64,000 nucleotides of DNA. Source: Marthasterias glacialis. Lineage: Eukaryota > Echinodermata > Asteroidea > Forcipulatida > Asteriidae. The DNA is taken from positions 9,466,141 through 9,530,140 of the forward strand of contig OU452221.1 of the NCBI GenBank assembly GCA_911728455.2, read 5' to 3'. The notes under the pieces are model-generated. The model saw nothing but the letters and a program-made list of their open reading frames with translations. It did not search any database and was not told where the DNA came from. The position numbers and the translations under genes were made by a program. Of this stretch, positions 34,366 through 47,119 are shown one piece after another (within the stretch, counting starts at the first letter, position 1; every line of letters begins with the position of its first letter).

Positions 34366-34551
34366 GTAGTCTTGGTTTAAGACTCTCCTGTTACTGATAT
34401 TTCCCACGATCCATTGCCACAAGAAGGCGCGCTCTCACCCTAGACTGCAATCACGGACTTGGGGTGATAGCGGTCTAGGGTGAGAGCACGCCCTCTTGTG
34501 GCAATGGATCGTGGAAAATATCAGTAACAGGAGAGTCTTAAAACAAGACTA
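34366..34551. mobile_element. hAT-like MITE with 8 bp TSD
   Basis: Arms of about 80 bp (TAGTCTTGGTTTAAGACTCT and its near-complement) enclose a short centre. ACAGTTAT is duplicated at 34358-34365 and 34552-34559. The arms differ at only a few positions, so insertion is recent. Confidence 0.75.
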
Positions 34552-36220
34552 ACAGTTATACGACACCCTGGATGCATGTATATGTTGGATTTTTCAAAAT
34601 CAGGCCAGTGGCATAACTAAGAGGGGGGGGGAGGTTTACCTCAACTGACGTCCGTGTCCCCCCCCCCCCACCCCATTTGAAATCAGGACTTTTGAGATAA
34701 AAAAATACCAGAATAAAATGTTACATTTTTTGAGCTTTTCTGTAGTAATTTCAATGTTTTTAAAACTATTTTGTATTATTTACATGCAGAATGTTTTTTG
34801 TTTTACCTCAACAAGTCGCTGAAAAGGGGCTTGCGTGGGAAAAATACAAACGGAAACTACAGTTTTAATCGGCCAAAAGTGCCCCCCTAGAAAAATGGTG
34901 CCCAACCCCCCTTGTGCCCCCCTAAAATTTTACCCTAGCTACGGCGCTGAATCAGGCATCATACAAAATCAGGCATCATACTTCTCAGCTGATTTACTCC
35001 TTTTCTTTTGATTTTTCACTGCTATTTATAACTAAAAACACAACCAATTTATGAGTACTTTTGTTTCCTCGTTTTTTTCCAGCAACAAAGTTGTCGATCT
35101 GAAAATTAATGGGTAGTTTTTTTTTCTTCAACAGATAACATTAACAACATTAACAGACACTCTTGTTTTGTAGGGGTGTGTGTGGGTTGTCAGGTTGTAT
35201 TGTAAACAAGAATCCAATACCAGGTGATGTATAATGGACATCGTGTCTAGCCACTTGACATTTCAACCTCCTGCCCCCAACATTTGTGACCACATATTCT
35301 GCAACAGTCAAAGTACTTTTACATCTTTTTTTTATTTATTTGCATTTCCAAAGAATGTCCAATTATTTTTTTTTTTTATACATGACTGAAAACATTAACA
35401 ACATTCAAAAAACACGGTTGGTAAAATCTGCACTTAACAAAGTAGCTGCCGGCCAGAAAAATAATAGTTGTTTAATCCTCAACAACCCAAAGTGTACGCT
35501 AGCATTCTACTTCTATGTTCTGGTTTGGCAACTTTAAAAAATAAAACGCTATTAGATGCACCGATAGTGTATCTACACCGAATTACAATAATCAATGTAC
35601 AATTTTAATAGAGATTTCTATTCCACAAATATGCACATATACAAACAAAGTTACCTGTATATATAATCCAAATAATTAATGAACACTAAGAAGTAGGAAT
35701 AAAATCAACTAACAGTCCGGAAACAACAAAAAATATTTCCGTTTAATAATAATAATAATAATAACCACACACTTGCCGAGGCTCCGATTTGCATTAAAAG
35801 GCACTCAAAAAATGTACAATTCTACAAACAAACAACATTACACGAGGACATTCGTAATTACTCTATAAGTGTGCATTGAAATAGACATTACTTTTCGCTC
35901 CTCACGTATAGACTTGCTATAAGGGTGAGCTAACCTTGCAGTGGTATTATCTAATTCTAGTTGTAAATATAATTGTCCTGTTTTCTGTGGAGGGAGTTAT
36001 TTGAAGTTGTTTCTTCCCCATCTTACTAGGATATTCTCCCTTGCATAAATTACTTGTACATCTAAACCAATGGCACACATCTGTTCAGATGTCATCGTAA
36101 TTCTGTGAAACTTCACATGTGGATATTCATGTCTGGGAGCATCCGATGAACCATCCTCTTAACATCTGCTACCCTTTTCTTTCCCTTTCATGGACCATCA
36201 CGGAACGGCAATTAAAACCA

Positions 36221-36425
36221 GGGCCCTTTTTCATAAAGCTGCATTAGCAGAAAAAAATTGCTTAAAAATGTCCTGCTAAGCAAAAAAAAAAAAAAAAGCA
36301 GAAAACCAGTCAAAGATGGTAGATGTGACACAGCATTTTGGCTGGTAACCTCATTCTGGTAAGCATAATTTGTTTGTGCTTAGCTATTCTTTTTGCGCTT
36401 ACGCAGCTCTATGAATTTAGGCCCC
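36221..36425. mobile_element. GGGCCC...GAGCTGC palindromic MITE, copy 1
   Basis: This is the first listed copy of a family with ends GGGCCCAATTTCATAGAGCT and AGCTCTATGAAATTGGGCCC. The interior has TGCTTAAGCA, GGATACCAGTCACA and TTTTGGCTGGTAACC. Other copies: 45137-45282, 49884-50083, 50707-50903 (decayed), 54055-54316, 54319-54513, with halves near 19023-19140 and 19561-19584. Confidence 0.7.
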
Positions 36426-36671
36426 GACTAGGGAACAAACAACATTTAGTTGAAATCCTACTTCCACGTTTTTCAAGCCATTCAATGCCTAATTGATTTT
36501 TTTTTTTTTTTTTTTGGGGGGGGGGACAAATTCTAGTCTAAAACCTTACAAAGTGTACTTCAAGCTATCGTTCTTTTACCTGAAATCCTGCCATTTTTAA
36601 AACCTGAATAAAATGCCACATTTGAATTTTGGAATGGACAACCATTTCAAAAAATAGCCAAAATTCACAAA

Positions 36672-36790
36672 ATGGGTGCTTCGGGTGGGATTTGAACCCA
36701 TAACCTCGGGCAAGCTCGGTGGTAAATGGATTAGAACATTTGCCACTGAGCGCAGGCTAGTCATGATGGAATACAACCCAAGGCACCGGT
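36672..36790 (-). repeat. tRNA-like SINE fragment
   Basis: On the - strand the B box is GGGTTCAAATCCC (from GGGATTTGAACCC at about 36690), preceded by a degraded A-box region. The body is unlike the other SINEs here. It is not an intact tRNA: no closed acceptor stem can be formed. Confidence 0.45.
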
Positions 36791-37149
36791 AGGTTTTTTT
36801 CCTGCACGAGTTTAAAATCACAAAAATGAACACTACTTTAAAATCTGCATCTGTCAAGAGAAACCAAATATTGGACCGAGGCAATTGTTTACTGTATGTG
36901 CATTTCAGTAATTAAAGTTGCATTAGTTTATAAACGCACAGCATTGGTAATACTTGGGATGTACCGCAGAGCTCTTGAAGATGTGTCATGAGACATTGTA
37001 TAAGATTTTGGATGTTCAGATTTTTCATGCACAATGGCGGTTATAACTCATAACAATCATGTTGATGTATCATTGGCTTTTACAAGCCAGTAGCTAGGCC
37101 CCTCCAAACACCTTACAATATTGTGTCTCCGTTTTATTGGGCCCTAAGC

Positions 37150-37403
37150 ATTCCTGAAACCATCTCAACTCCTCAGGAGTATTCAGCACCAGCAGCCAAA
37201 TGGGCACACAGGTTGCTAATCATTCACATGAACAATCTCTACCCTCGCAGGTACCCATTTACTCCTGGGTGATGAGAAGCAATAACAGGTAAGTGCTTTG
37301 CCCGAGAACACACGTGTCGCGACCGGGATTCAAACCCACAGTCTAATGAATCAGCCATCAGAGCTTGAGATCGATGCTCTAGACCACTTGGCCACGACAT
37401 TGC
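37150..37403 (-). repeat. tRNA-headed SINE with a third body type
   Basis: Read on the - strand, A box TGGCCAAGTGG and B box GGGTTTGAATCCC are followed by GTCGCGACACGTGTGTTCTC, then GCTTCTCATCACCCAGGAGT and AAATGGGTACCTGCGAGGG. The head is close to the one at 57235; the body is different. Confidence 0.6.
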
Positions 37404-37923
37404 CACACACACAGACACACTGCTCGGATGTGCACGGAGGCAAAAAAAAAGAAATTAAAAATTGAGGGTCCAAAAGTAGCTGATGACGTCAAAGACAAAG
37501 AGGGTCTATGATGGACGAGATACACCAAACAATCAACTTTGGCAGTTTCAGCTGAATATTTTGTTACAAACGCAGCTAAATGTCACTTTTGCTTCTGATT
37601 AAGTTTAAGTTAATTTTCGAACAAGTTTCCCTTTCGATAACTACATAGGTATTTTTCTCACTTTTTTTGACACGACAGTTTTTCAGGTAACTTTCTGAAA
37701 AAAACTAAACACTATCAAAAGTTTAAAACAGATGTAATATTGGTGATTTAGTTTACCCCTACAGGACCCGTAAAAAGCACCCAGTACACAGTACTTATCA
37801 CACAGAGGTGTAGGGTAAAAAAAAAATAATAATAATACTATCAAAAGAAATGTGTGAAACATCTTCTCTTGACTTCCAATGTTGTACCTTATTTTTGTGT
37901 ACAATTCATTAAAAATTCTCCCT

Positions 37924-38220
37924 TTAACACGTTGACTACCGCGCATAATTTCACATGGAGTTCCTATTTGCCAAGCGTTATGCGCATGCGTGCATATTTA
38001 ATAGGTACTTACTTCAATAATTTGAACAAAAACCTTTTATGACAGCGGTGATGAGCATGTCCTCACCACTGCCAGCAGCGTATTTGTAGCGCCCTCAGTG
38101 ACGCCAGTATTTAAGTTTACAATGCAAAGACCTTTCATTTTCTACGAATATATTCGTAGTGGCAGACTCCGGTACACCTGTTAGTACAAGCACACTCGTA
38201 GTCGGCAGTCAACGTGTTAA
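37924..38220. mobile_element. TTAA-flanked MITE
   Basis: TTAA at 37924-37927 and 38217-38220 borders a 289 bp element. Its ends CACGTTGACTACCG and CGGCAGTCAACGTG are inverted (one mismatch). An inner palindrome TACGAATATATTCGTA is at about 38143-38158. The ends differ from those of the element at 9711, so this is a second TTAA family, probably piggyBac-type. Confidence 0.7.
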
Positions 38221-39879
38221 GTCAAGACAGTTTACCTTTCTTATGACTCTATTGGATCTGATCTGTGGAAAAACAAGTCTTCTTAAATGAAAATTCAAAT
38301 TAAAACTGCTATACACTCAGTACTGTTTGTTTAGGATTTGGAAAAAAAAGTAATAACTTCTGACCTACTCCTGACAAATACAAATGCAAATCGGAATAGA
38401 ATTGTCAAAGTCACTCGAAAAATTCAAATCTATATCTACTGTAATACTCTTGAATAATAGCTTCTTAATTCTTGTACACAAAATATGTAAATGTTTTTTT
38501 TATATACAAATTGTTTATCATGATAGTATAATGATAATAATTTTAAATATAAGTAAACATTTGGTAAAATTTACAATAAAAAGGTGGTTTAAGAAGTTAT
38601 ATATGTAGTTTTTTTTTTTTTGGGGGGGAGAAAGAATGGAATGAGTGAGGCGTATTTTGTAAGTCACGACATGCAGCAACTGAAAATGGGAAAAGAGGAG
38701 ACAGAATTTTTAGGACTACGAGTGGCTCCTTTGAATCTGTTTGACCTTTAGGAAACAGTAGGCAAATGCCAGTGTGAATATTAACCCTCATCAGATGGCA
38801 GTACAAGTAAAATACTGATTTTTAAGACTTGGTAACTGGGGGCAAAACAATCATTTGTTAAATGTCTTAGGCCAAATAGCTTCTGCATTCTAAGGCAAAT
38901 GTGACATTGAAAGCGTTGTGTTTTTTTGACAACCCTTTTCCTTGCCATTATGACGGTTACTGGTTTCTGTTTTTTTTTTTTTTTTTTTTTTTGTACTTGT
39001 TTTAAGCTTTCTCTACCCTTCTTTATTTGCAATAAACCACCAGGGAAACTGAATAAAGAATAAATACATTCCTACTTCAAAATTCATTCCAACAGTAAAA
39101 CCTGAAATTCAATTAAAATCAAGATCATATTAAGGACAAATTGAGGTTTCAAATATTCCATGTTTTTCACAAAAAGTGAATATGCCACACGGAGAGTTTT
39201 TTGAAACATATATTAACTCTGATTGGTTTTAGTTCTTCATGTCCATTGAGATCTCCACTAATCAGAGGTCATCCAAATTACATTCTGTCCCATCTTAAAA
39301 AGAATCCATTAAAGACAAATATCTCTCAGGGTCGGTCAGGCTTTCAGAGCTTAGATAAATCAAAACCAAGAGGTCTTTCAGCATCTTGAGCTGATTTAAC
39401 TAGAAGACCACTCTGTTCAAATAGTCTACCACTGCTCTCAAACACACAAACCAAAAACAAAAAAAATACATCAATTAACAACACTGGGTTTAGAATCACT
39501 GCTGACAAAAAAGGTATGAAACTAAAGATCCCAATTTAAGGAGGTATGTTGAAATGATGGCATGTCCACACTTTGATAACCCCCATGAGTTTATAGATTG
39601 CAAGGAGCATCAGGAGACAGTATTCTCATCACCAGAGAAGTAGATCAACGAGCATGACTTCTTGATGTCTGAAGAAAACAACAGCTATTTTATTCACCAT
39701 GCTGACATATAAAAGGTCTGAATTCAGATAAAATGATGAAATTTTCTGTCCCTGTAACAGCTACAAACTTCTTGATTGACAGGAATTTTCCTGAAATAAA
39801 AATTTTTTTTTTCTTTTTTTTTTTTTTTAAATCTGAGACGTGAGAGGAATAAACATGTGGACCTTGTTTTATGAAAAAT

Positions 39880-39998
39880 TAAAATTAGCTGTTGCAAACT
39901 GCTAACCAACCACAAGGACCTGTAGTATAAATGCACAAAATGTGTTAATGGCCCGACGTTTCGACCCTAGCAGAGTCTTTCTCAAAGGACCTTGTTTT
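39880..39998 (-). repeat. Repeat with GAAAGACTCTGC...GAAAC motif, copy 2 (inverted)
   Basis: The - strand reads CCTTTGAGAAAGACTCTGCT, AGGGTCGAAACGT, GGGCCATTAACAC, GCATTTATAC and AGGTCCTTGTGGTTGG, ending AACAGCTAATTTTAA. It matches the copy at 47945-48062 block for block. Confidence 0.65.
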
Positions 39999-41253
39999 AT
40001 ACCAGGAAAATAAAAATAACAAATCCAGCAGGCAAAAGCTTGTATCATTTCTAATGTTAAAATGGACAACAACAGGCCGGTGATCTGCTTGAGATTTACA
40101 GCATTCTAGATGGTATTTTTTCCCCCTTTTGGGGCGAAACAGAGTACAGAGACTTCTTGATGGCGCGGCAGGTTTACAATACCTTAACATATACTACAGA
40201 CAAACCCAACTTCTCACTCTCTTGACACAAGTTGCATTTGATCGTTCCCATTCCAATATTAACGTCATTTCCATGAATCAATATAATAAAACAAAACTGC
40301 CCTAAAATGACACCTGAGCTATTTTCAAAAGAGCATAATGACAATATCAGGTGAGATTACAATATACTGCATTGAGTGTGGGTCAGCTGGTAGTCTTGCT
40401 TTCCAGGACCTTTATTTTTGTTTCATTAGCAAATGTTTTCACCAACAGAGGGCAGTGTATATTTATTAACTGTTGGTACTGGTTGACACATTACCAACAA
40501 CCAACTGAGAGCAAAAAAGAAAAGGATACAAACAACATGAGGATTAACAAGAAAAAAAAACCTCATTTGGTCACTCCACAAAAGAATCAAGTACTGAGTA
40601 TCAGTTATAACAAATACTAACGTCTTGGATCAAGACTAGACATCTTGCAGCATCTGTGTGGCATGCTTGTTGTCATTTCAGGCTGAAATGAGACTAAGTT
40701 ACTGTTAACAGACTACTGTGGTTCTAAGACTACAAGGGGAAATATCATATTTGGAAACATACGCTCATTACAACCCACTCCTTGCGAATTGGGATAAGTG
40801 AGACTGTAAAACTGTCCTAGTGTTTCTCGCTCGGCACGTATCACCCAATTTTATCTTCAAACCCCAAGTGCAATTGTCCCCAAATAATGCATTTTCTGAA
40901 TCAGAGAATGTAGCCTTTATAGATTCCGTAGGAGAAAAAAAACTTACCCCATGAGATCCGATTTCTAGGGATGAAACTATGTCTTAAATATCATGATGAA
41001 TCTTGAGTGAGTAACACATTCTGACAGGTTAATGTGTTCAACTACGACTTAGTGGAGCCAAATTACATTTGATGTTTGGTGGCTTCAATCAGGGAAGCAG
41101 GTAAATGCATTTTGTAATAAACGTTTAGACAGAGAAAGGTTTTTGTCAAACAAAATTACAATAAAAATGTCACATGGGGACATGCCTTGAAAAGTATTGG
41201 TACATCCTATAGGGGGTGATTAAGGACCTCCATTGCACTGTATCATTTGTGAG

Positions 41254-41427
41254 TAGACCTTATGCACATGACGTCATTTGAATAGGGCGCCCTCGTCTAG
41301 AGGTCAAAAATGAGGTTGTTCATTGGCCAATCCTGTGCACCGCGCGTACAAATCTCTGCGTTTCCATTGTTACATCATCGGTTTACCGCTAAGATGGCGG
41401 CGTGATGACGTCAATGCATAAGGTCTA
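41254..41427. mobile_element. MITE with TA borders (TAGACCTTATGCA ends)
   Basis: The ends TAGACCTTATGCACATGACG and CGTCAATGCATAAGGTCTA are inverted with TA at both borders. A related piece lies near 52205-52285. Confidence 0.65.
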
Positions 41428-44400
41428 TTGCATGTTGATCACATTATTTTAGGTGGTGCATTTCTCATGCAAAAGATTTCTACATTACGAGAGATTAGTC
41501 TTTTAAGTTGCAATGGTTTCCATTCTTTAGTTGTTGTTGTGTTTGCGGCTGGAAGAGAATAGCAATTTTTCTCGCTCTTACAAAACCCAACACCATATGG
41601 TAACTCAGCATCAAAACTGTTGGCATCTGATTATGGCGGTATGCCCGATCCCACATAAAACAAGTTCCAACAGAATCAAACAAAACATGAAGTTGGATTT
41701 CGATGGGTTTGCGAAAGGCTAGTCCTAATGGAATAGTGCATCACTGTTTTCTGGGATAGTGTATAATGCATTCTATTTTAGCTTTAAATTGTCACAGGTT
41801 TTTTTATCGTCATTATTCACTTTTCTTCCAAGATGAGGGCACTTCAAGCACAAACAAACAAAAATATTTCCCAGGATGTTTGTTTGTCCCTTAGCAACAC
41901 AACGTGTAGGGCATGTGAAAACCATCTCGGCATTTTTAAAATGCAATTGTAAGCAACTCTCCTTTAAAATCAACAGTCTAAAGCAAGTCAATATTTTGCA
42001 GATCCCATCAGCTCTCAATTCAACCTTCACTACGCAGGCTGTCGAAATGAAGACTGTAACAAGAAGATAAATTGTGCCACGAGATCACAAAAGATTGCCG
42101 TCATTTCTGAGCATATGTCAGGTACTTTACAGAGAGCCATATGTAAGCCGAAAGCTTGACAAACATTAGTCTCGGACAAAAGAGCTTTGCATTTCTGCCC
42201 CGGGAGGCAACAGACAAAATTAATGCTTTCCCCTTCCACGAAAATCACTTGGAATTTGACCGTCTAGATACTTTGTCCACACTGATAGGCAAACCACATC
42301 CTTCCTGTCACGATTATACTTACAAGGAAACTATTTCAAACATTCTATATCACTGGGATGGACCAACATGGACGTTTTTTCTACGCTGAAAATATCACAT
42401 GTGAACCAACGCTATTGTCATTCATGAGTGTCATTCACACTAAACAGCCAATTCCAAGGAAATAAAACCCTGGGAAATGTCTGGGGAATTCTTAACCCAA
42501 CCACCACCTTGTGTCCGATTCACACTTGCTGCAATTGTCCTGGGATGAATGAACACTCTGTAAAAGCTACACCCAATGTTATCCTGCAACCCTAACTCTT
42601 ACGAAGAGGTAGCTATTTTCCTGGGACTCGTTGCCAGGGTTAGCAATTTAAGAGTGAAAAGGTCAACCAAATTTTCCTGGAAATTTTCCAGAAATTTGTT
42701 AAAGTGTGAAATGGGGCTTTAGAGTACTACATTTTTGACCCTATGCTCTCCCCCATTTGTATGCAATATTTCTTAATTTAAAATTTTAAATATTTTGTCT
42801 CAGTTTTCTTCATAGCATGTTGCAAAATCAAAATTTGTAAAGACTTGAGAATCTTCCACCTCCAGCCCCAAATCCATCCCTTCTGACATGTCTGACAGCA
42901 AAATCATTATGAACATACTGATACTCTATCTTGTCAACCAACTCTACTGTTAAACAACTATGTCCAGCTTGTAGCATGACATTGGCTGTATTCACTCACC
43001 AGTCTGGTTCCTTTTTCAAATAATCAAGGTAGAAATACATGTACACAACATTATTTACACTATCTCTTGTAATAAAGAATATATGATTTTTCAAACTTGA
43101 TGTCTATTAACGGAAAAAGAAGAAGTTATATTCGAGTAAACTTGTCAAGGTACATGTATAACCACCATTATCAGTAAAACCGTACTGCATAAAAGAGTTA
43201 TAAAGGTCAAATTATTTATACAGTTTGCACATCAGAGTCCCATTATCGAATCCGACTTCACAAACAGAAGCGGACGAGAATCTACAGTTGTATGTCAAAG
43301 CTGTTGAACATCCACCCCAACCACCTACCCTCAAATTCAAAAAGCCACATTAGGAGTGAAGGTGTTACTCTTTTAAATTACGCTGTGCTTGAGTATGTGC
43401 AGATGTTCCTCTAGGTTATGCATTAAATACACGTAGATAGCTCTATTAAAGAAACATACCACAACCCTGTAACTCCCAAGGTAATTTGGCCATGGATATT
43501 CACAAATGCTAGCGAATCCATCAGTGTGTCTTGAGTAAACCCCCTTACATTTTGTACTCTGTATATCAGGCTCAGTGATAGAACTGGGCAGTTAATAAGA
43601 TTCTATAGTGCTGAATCGATCTGAAACAGGCTAAACCATTGAATGTTGATTTTTGTCGGATTCTTGGTAAATGCAACTTGTAGCCTGTCTGACAACGTGC
43701 AAAAAAAATATGTGCTGAATTCTAATTTACTTACAGAAATTCTGGCCTGAGCTCAAGGTGCCCTCATTTGTCATAGTTTTAAGATGCATACAGAAAAAAA
43801 TAATAATAAATAAACAGAAATCATGTGGCCGAAGAGCCAGTAAAAAAAAATTAAAACAAACAACTTTTTTTTTCTGAGAGATTACTTAAAGAAAATAACA
43901 GTAACACTACATGACTTACACAACTTAACAGATATATACAGTTCTTTATAAGTACTGTGCAAACAAATTGGTCAGAATTGGTTGCAAAAATGGGCTAAAA
44001 GTTTAGCAAGCACAAAACAGACAATGTTTGATGGGCAGTGGAATATGGCAATACTGATGAAACTTGGGCAGTTCAGTGTTAATAAGTGTCAATTTCTTCT
44101 TGGGGTAGATGTGTTTGCCTTTCAACTGCGCCAAGTTTTAGGGGGAAGATACAACATTGGTTTTTTCTGATGCTCTTTTTGATTTCCTGTTCGGCAAGGT
44201 CCCAATCAACATTTGAGTATTCCAAAGCAAAGTTATACTCGGTTTTCAAGAAGAAAATACAGTGTGGTTAACACATTTTGAAATGCTCTATCACAATTAA
44301 CACAAAGCAAGTACCAAAACTACGAATCATTCTTAATCAGAAAAATATTTCCCAATGTCTCAAAGATGAAAGCTAGATTGTGATTTTCAAATAAAGTTAT

Positions 44401-44615
44401 TCCAAGGTTCAAAGTTCAAGGTTGATTTAATTCCGGGGGTCAGTAGTTTACTTCAGGTTTAAAAAGTCATGTTGTACCTTCCTTTCATTCAGTCATGTAT
44501 TGGATACCACTTTTGCGGGAGGTGGGGGGGGGGTGTCTAATTTTACGGCAATACTAACCACAAGTGAAGAATCAAGTTATCAGAAATTTGTACGTAAACA
44601 CATTTTGGGAACTTA

Positions 44616-45003
44616 CCAGGTATACTTAGCTGGGTATAAACTTACCTATTAATAAACTTTGCCAGGTATAAACCTAGCCAGGTATTAAACTTAGCTAGGT
44701 ATAAACATGGCTAGTTATAAACCTAACCAGGTATAAACTTTGCCAGGTATAAACCCAGCTAGGTATAAACATAGCCAGGTATAAACTTGGCTAGTTATAA
44801 ACCTAGCCAGGTATAAACTTTGCCAGGTTTAAACCTAGATAGGTATAAACTTAGCCAGATATAAACTTGGCTATTTATAAACCTAGCCAGGTATAAACCT
44901 AGCTAGGTATGAGCTTAACTACATGAACTAGTTATAAACTTTAACTTAACTACATGAACTAGTTATAAACTAAGCCAGGTTAAAACTTAACTAGGTATAA
45001 ACT
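44616..45003. repeat. Minisatellite, about 16 bp unit (AGGTATAAACCTAGCC)
   Basis: About 24 units of AGGTATAAACYTAGCY with frequent point changes (TTATAAAC, TTTGCCAGG). The unit is self-similar to its neighbours but has no coding sense. There is no gene next to it. Confidence 0.88.
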
Positions 45004-45307
45004 TTAGTACTAATAAAATTAGTTAGTGCACATGGGTGCTTTATGTAAATATTGTTTTTTCGCAAGCAGATGAAGGTTACCTTTGATTGTGTTGTTATAA
45101 ATAGCTCTGTACATTTAGCCCTAGGGTAAATCTTTCAACAGCTGCTTTAGCGGACAATAGTGGTCCACAACTTTCTGTTAAGCAAAAATAAGTACTTTGG
45201 CTGGTAACCTTTTTCTGGTGAGCAAAATTTGTTTGTGCTTTGCTAAATTCTGTGCTTAAGCAGCTCTACGAAATCGGGCCCTGCTCTTTTCATAATAGAC
45301 CTTTCAA

Positions 45308-45448
45308 AGGCCGTGTCTGGATTGGCAGCTATGGCTACGGCTCTGGCTGGATTGCTGCGTCATCATGCACTGAAGTATAGGATGTCCTTAGCAACACCCT
45401 TAGCAACAGTCATAGCTGTAGCCACAGCCATTAATTCGGATACGGCCT
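45308..45448. mobile_element. MITE with AGGCCGT ends
   Basis: The ends AGGCCGTGTCTGGATTGG and TTAATTCGGATACGGCCT are inverted, with GCTATGGCTACGGCTCTGGC inside. The inner GGCTACGGCTCTGGC run recurs, inverted and amplified, at 45655-45735, so the latter may have grown from this element. No clear TSD. Confidence 0.5.
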
Positions 45449-46087
45449 GAGGCTTGGCTGAGGAGTTAGTCTGGTCCCATTTCATGCATGTTAATCAGAG
45501 AGTAATGGTAACTACACATACAGGGAACTGGCCAGTGGTTTCCCTTTCAAGGGGCCTTTTCCAAAGTGTGGGCACCGGCTTGGGCTCCTCTCATCAATTT
45601 CAGAGCGAGTGTGTATTCTGAAGGGTACTTCAACATTCAAATGGAGCCTGGCTGGAGACAGGAGCCGGAGCCAGAGCTGGAGCCGTAGCCGTAGCCGTAG
45701 CCATAGCCCAGAGCCAGAGCCGGAGTCAGAGCCGAGTTTTGGGAAAAAACCCAAGATGAAGGTCTAATCAGCTTTGGTGTATCAAGCAATATTGCTATTA
45801 TGGAACAACAGTTAACCATCCACTTTGCACATGGAAAGAATATGGTAGGTGGCAGGGAACTAGACCTATGAAGCTTTGGTTTTCATCCCACCCTCCTGAA
45901 CAATAGATAAACAGGTCATCAATAAAGAAGAGATACCATAATATAATAATACATGGCATATTATATCAAATATCATTTTAGTCAATGTCAATATTTATAT
46001 CATTTACAAATACTTTAAAGTACACTCTGTATTTAGTACGATCTACAGTCTTAGATATATCTTAAGCTACACTTGGTTAAAAAAGAT

Positions 46088-46120
<33 letters not shown>

Positions 46121-46573
46121 ACCCGATTGAGAACACTGGTGGATCCTACGTATGCAGTTAATGTTTTTAAAACTTCCCATTCCCATTCCCATTCACAAAC
46201 AAAACAGAAAGAACAGGATCAATAAATCATTCAACAAAAAGTGTTTTTACACAGCATTTTGACCGGTAATCCTTTTTTTCTACTCTGTATAATGTTTGGG
46301 TGCTACGCAAATTTTTTTTTTATGCTTATTGACATTATGACATTGGACCCTAGCTTAATTATTACACACTGGTTTGCTGCTCAGTACCCTAAAGCCATCA
46401 AAACCTCACCAGCTAGTTTTACTTGATGTTGATTTGGATAAGTCTGGTATGCCTGGCTCAGTGAATAACCAATGTTTTTTTTATTAAGGCCTAAAGTCCC
46501 AAATCCTCCTGCATGTCCAACTTCAGACAACTCCCTGAATAGGTATTTGGATGATTTGGAAGGGTATTCATAG

Positions 46574-46788
46574 TATTGACCCAATTCAGCTGACATCATC
46601 ATCACGATAATCTTGGTTGCACCATTTTGAGGGGAGTCAATGTCCCAGTGTGTTAAAGGGTGTAGTGCCCATATTAGGCGATGCAGTGTTTACACACTTG
46701 CCATAATTTGTGCATGTGATTTTGACTCCCAGACTGGCGAGCATGGCAAGACAGTAGCTGCGTCTGAAGTTGGTGCAAGGGGCCAATA
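46574..46788. mobile_element. MITE with TATTGACCC ends, copy 1
   Basis: TATTGACCCAATTCAGCTGA on the left and GCAAGGGGCCAATA on the right, with TA at both borders. A second, better-preserved copy is at 48246-48421. The two lie on either side of the exon pair at 47120-47615. Confidence 0.6.
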
Positions 46789-47119
46789 GCAAATATGATA
46801 CTTTGCATGAGGCCAGGCTTTGCATGAGTCCATAAAATTTGAGGTCATGTTTTTTTGTTTTTTTTTGGATCTTGATAGATTCAAACATATTTTAACGAAA
46901 ACAGCCGGATATTAGAAGTCTTGGTAGAAGTTAACTAGTTTGGGTTTGGATCCACCAGTGACCAGTCTTTGTGTTAGAAGGAAGAGAACGTCATTATAAG
47001 GCTGAAGATATTTACAAAAAAACAATTGTCATTTATTATTTAATTTTTTTGTTTTGTTAATGTCAACACTTTATTTTGATGCTGCTGTTCAAGGGGAGGG
47101 GGGGGGGTCTGCCCGAGAC

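Larger units (their letters stand above)
33174..47119. other. Gene-free region between NDUFB11 and the unidentified - strand gene
   Basis: I found no exon with supporting splice sites and family resemblance. Repeats listed separately lie at 33438-33610, 34366-34551, 36221-36425, 37150-37403, 37924-38220, 39880-39998, 41254-41427, 44616-45003, 45137-45282 and 46574-46788. Simple runs include G/C tracts at 34622-34672, poly(T) at 46086-46116 and an AGCCGGAGCC-type run at 45655-45735. The stretches 34700-36200, 38300-39850, 40200-41200 and 42400-44600 are AT-rich with no feature I can support. Confidence 0.5.
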
